In this document: piece after piece, positions 5,298-5,793 of the stretch
Position numbering within the stretch: the stretch's first letter is position 1
Layout: every line of letters begins with the position of its first letter
DNA from: Sphaerochaeta sp.
GTDB lineage: Bacteria; Spirochaetota; Spirochaetia; Sphaerochaetales; Sphaerochaetaceae
Length of the DNA: 5,793 nt
Assembly: GCA_003446545.1 (NCBI GenBank)
Contig: DMAO01000185.1
Location: forward strand, 1 to 5,793
Direction of reading: 5' to 3'
Notes under the pieces: model-generated
The model's input: the letters and a program-made list of their open reading frames with translations, nothing else
The model's database searches: none
Told to the model about the DNA's origin: nothing
Made by a program: the position numbers and the translations under genes

Positions 5298-5793
5298 GAA
5301 CACTTTTGGTCCTCCTAGCCTTGCTTCTCGTCACAGCAAATTCCCTTTGGTCAAGCGGCAAAGTCATATATGCGCTCGATCTCTCTGACTCCTACTATGC
5401 AGCAATTCCCCATTTTGATGATGAACTGCCCTTTCGCAGCAGCAATGCAACCTCACTATCAGTCGGTCTATTCGGCTATGAGACAGAGGCTTTCTCAGCG
5501 AGCTTAGATGTGCACACGTTGTTTGTCACCCCGTCCATCGCCTTTGGCAACTACCAAGCACGTGGATTCTATTCCCTAGGCTTCAGAGTCAGAGGAAGCT
5601 ATCAGTTCAACACGATTGTAGGACTCTTTGCCGGTATCAGCAGCGAGGTTAACTACTACAGGACTATCAAGGAGGCCTTCGTCTCCTACTCATTGCAACT
5701 GGGCCCCCAGTTTAGGGTTCTGCAGACAGAGATGCATGCGATCGACATAACCATTCCTGTTACCGTTCATCTGAGGAAGGAAATTACCGCCCC
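5291..5793 (+). CDS. Exported protein of unknown function, possibly an outer-membrane beta-barrel, C-terminus cut by window edge
   Basis: 167 complete codons are open from ATG 5291 to the right edge with no stop. I do not recognise the family. Residues 1-22 form a typical signal peptide: basic MRRT, a leucine-rich core (LLVLLALLLVTANSL), then a small-residue region (WSSG) suited to cleavage. The rest is rich in Tyr, Phe, Ser and Gly, with short alternating polar/non-polar stretches such as ATSLSVGLFGY, GFYSLGFRVRGSYQF and FVSYSLQLGPQFRV. These resemble amphipathic strands of an outer-membrane barrel; no cytoplasmic enzyme motif or later transmembrane helix is seen. No lipobox cysteine is present. 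No Shine-Dalgarno site fits; AGG touches the ATG. A stop at 5246-5248 limits upstream extension, and a CTG at 5276 is the only other near-start noted. It follows thiQ by 56 nt on the same strand but probably has its own promoter. The coding call is good; the barrel idea is tentative. Confidence 0.78.
   Translation, partial: MRRTLLVLLALLLVTANSLWSSGKVIYALDLSDSYYAAIPHFDDELPFRSSNATSLSVGLFGYETEAFSASLDVHTLFVTPSIAFGNYQARGFYSLGFRVRGSYQFNTIVGLFAGISSEVNYYRTIKEAFVSYSLQLGPQFRVLQTEMHAIDITIPVTVHLRKEITA

Noticed and set aside
5267..5306. Palindrome plus CACTTTT as a standard rho-independent terminator of thiBPQ
   Set aside because: The stem is not GC-rich near the loop, the T run is short and set back from the stem, and it would lie within the next gene's coding sequence. 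I kept it as a palindrome of uncertain role.

Overview
The window looks like a chromosomal segment of a diderm bacterium with roughly balanced GC content. My best guess is a spirochaete of the Sphaerochaeta/Treponema type. This rests mainly on the ThiB signal peptide, whose hydrophobic core runs into 'FSQGKKE', a style common among exported spirochaete proteins, and on the barrel-like exported protein at the right end. It is an inference, not a proof. No mobile element, CRISPR array, tRNA or rRNA was recognised.

Layout. (1) Positions 1-1243, minus strand: a long reading frame, cut by the left edge, for the bifunctional NAD(P)HX repair enzyme (epimerase NnrE fused to ADP/ATP-dependent dehydratase NnrD). 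(2) Positions 1244-1451: a divergent regulatory region with back-to-back candidate promoters, then a clear TPP (THI-box) riboswitch at about 1320-1398, a short expression platform and a strong Shine-Dalgarno site. (3) Positions 1452-5234, plus strand: a tightly overlapping thiBPQ operon (4-nt overlap B/P, 11-nt overlap P/Q) encoding the periplasmic thiamine-binding protein, the fused two-domain permease and the ATPase. (4) Positions 5235-5290: a short gap containing most of a 14-bp-arm inverted repeat and a good -10 box. (5) Positions 5291-5793, plus strand: the start of an exported protein of unknown function with beta-barrel-like sequence, cut by the right edge.

How it works together. When intracellular TPP is low, the riboswitch should permit expression of ThiB, ThiP and ThiQ, which import thiamine or its phosphates. 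When TPP is high, the aptamer should shut the operon off. No intrinsic terminator is visible between aptamer and start codon, so control of translation initiation is the likelier mechanism. The start codon of thiB also lies in the loop of a perfect small inverted repeat.

The system itself is known biology. The least ordinary signals are in initiation. The two flanking genes (nnr and the right-hand exported protein) both lack a Shine-Dalgarno site, and both have a -10-like hexamer ending exactly 6 nt before the ATG, as expected for leaderless mRNAs. The right-hand start is also buried in a long palindrome. ThiQ carries a C-terminal extension resembling a TOBE domain that the classical E. coli ThiQ lacks.
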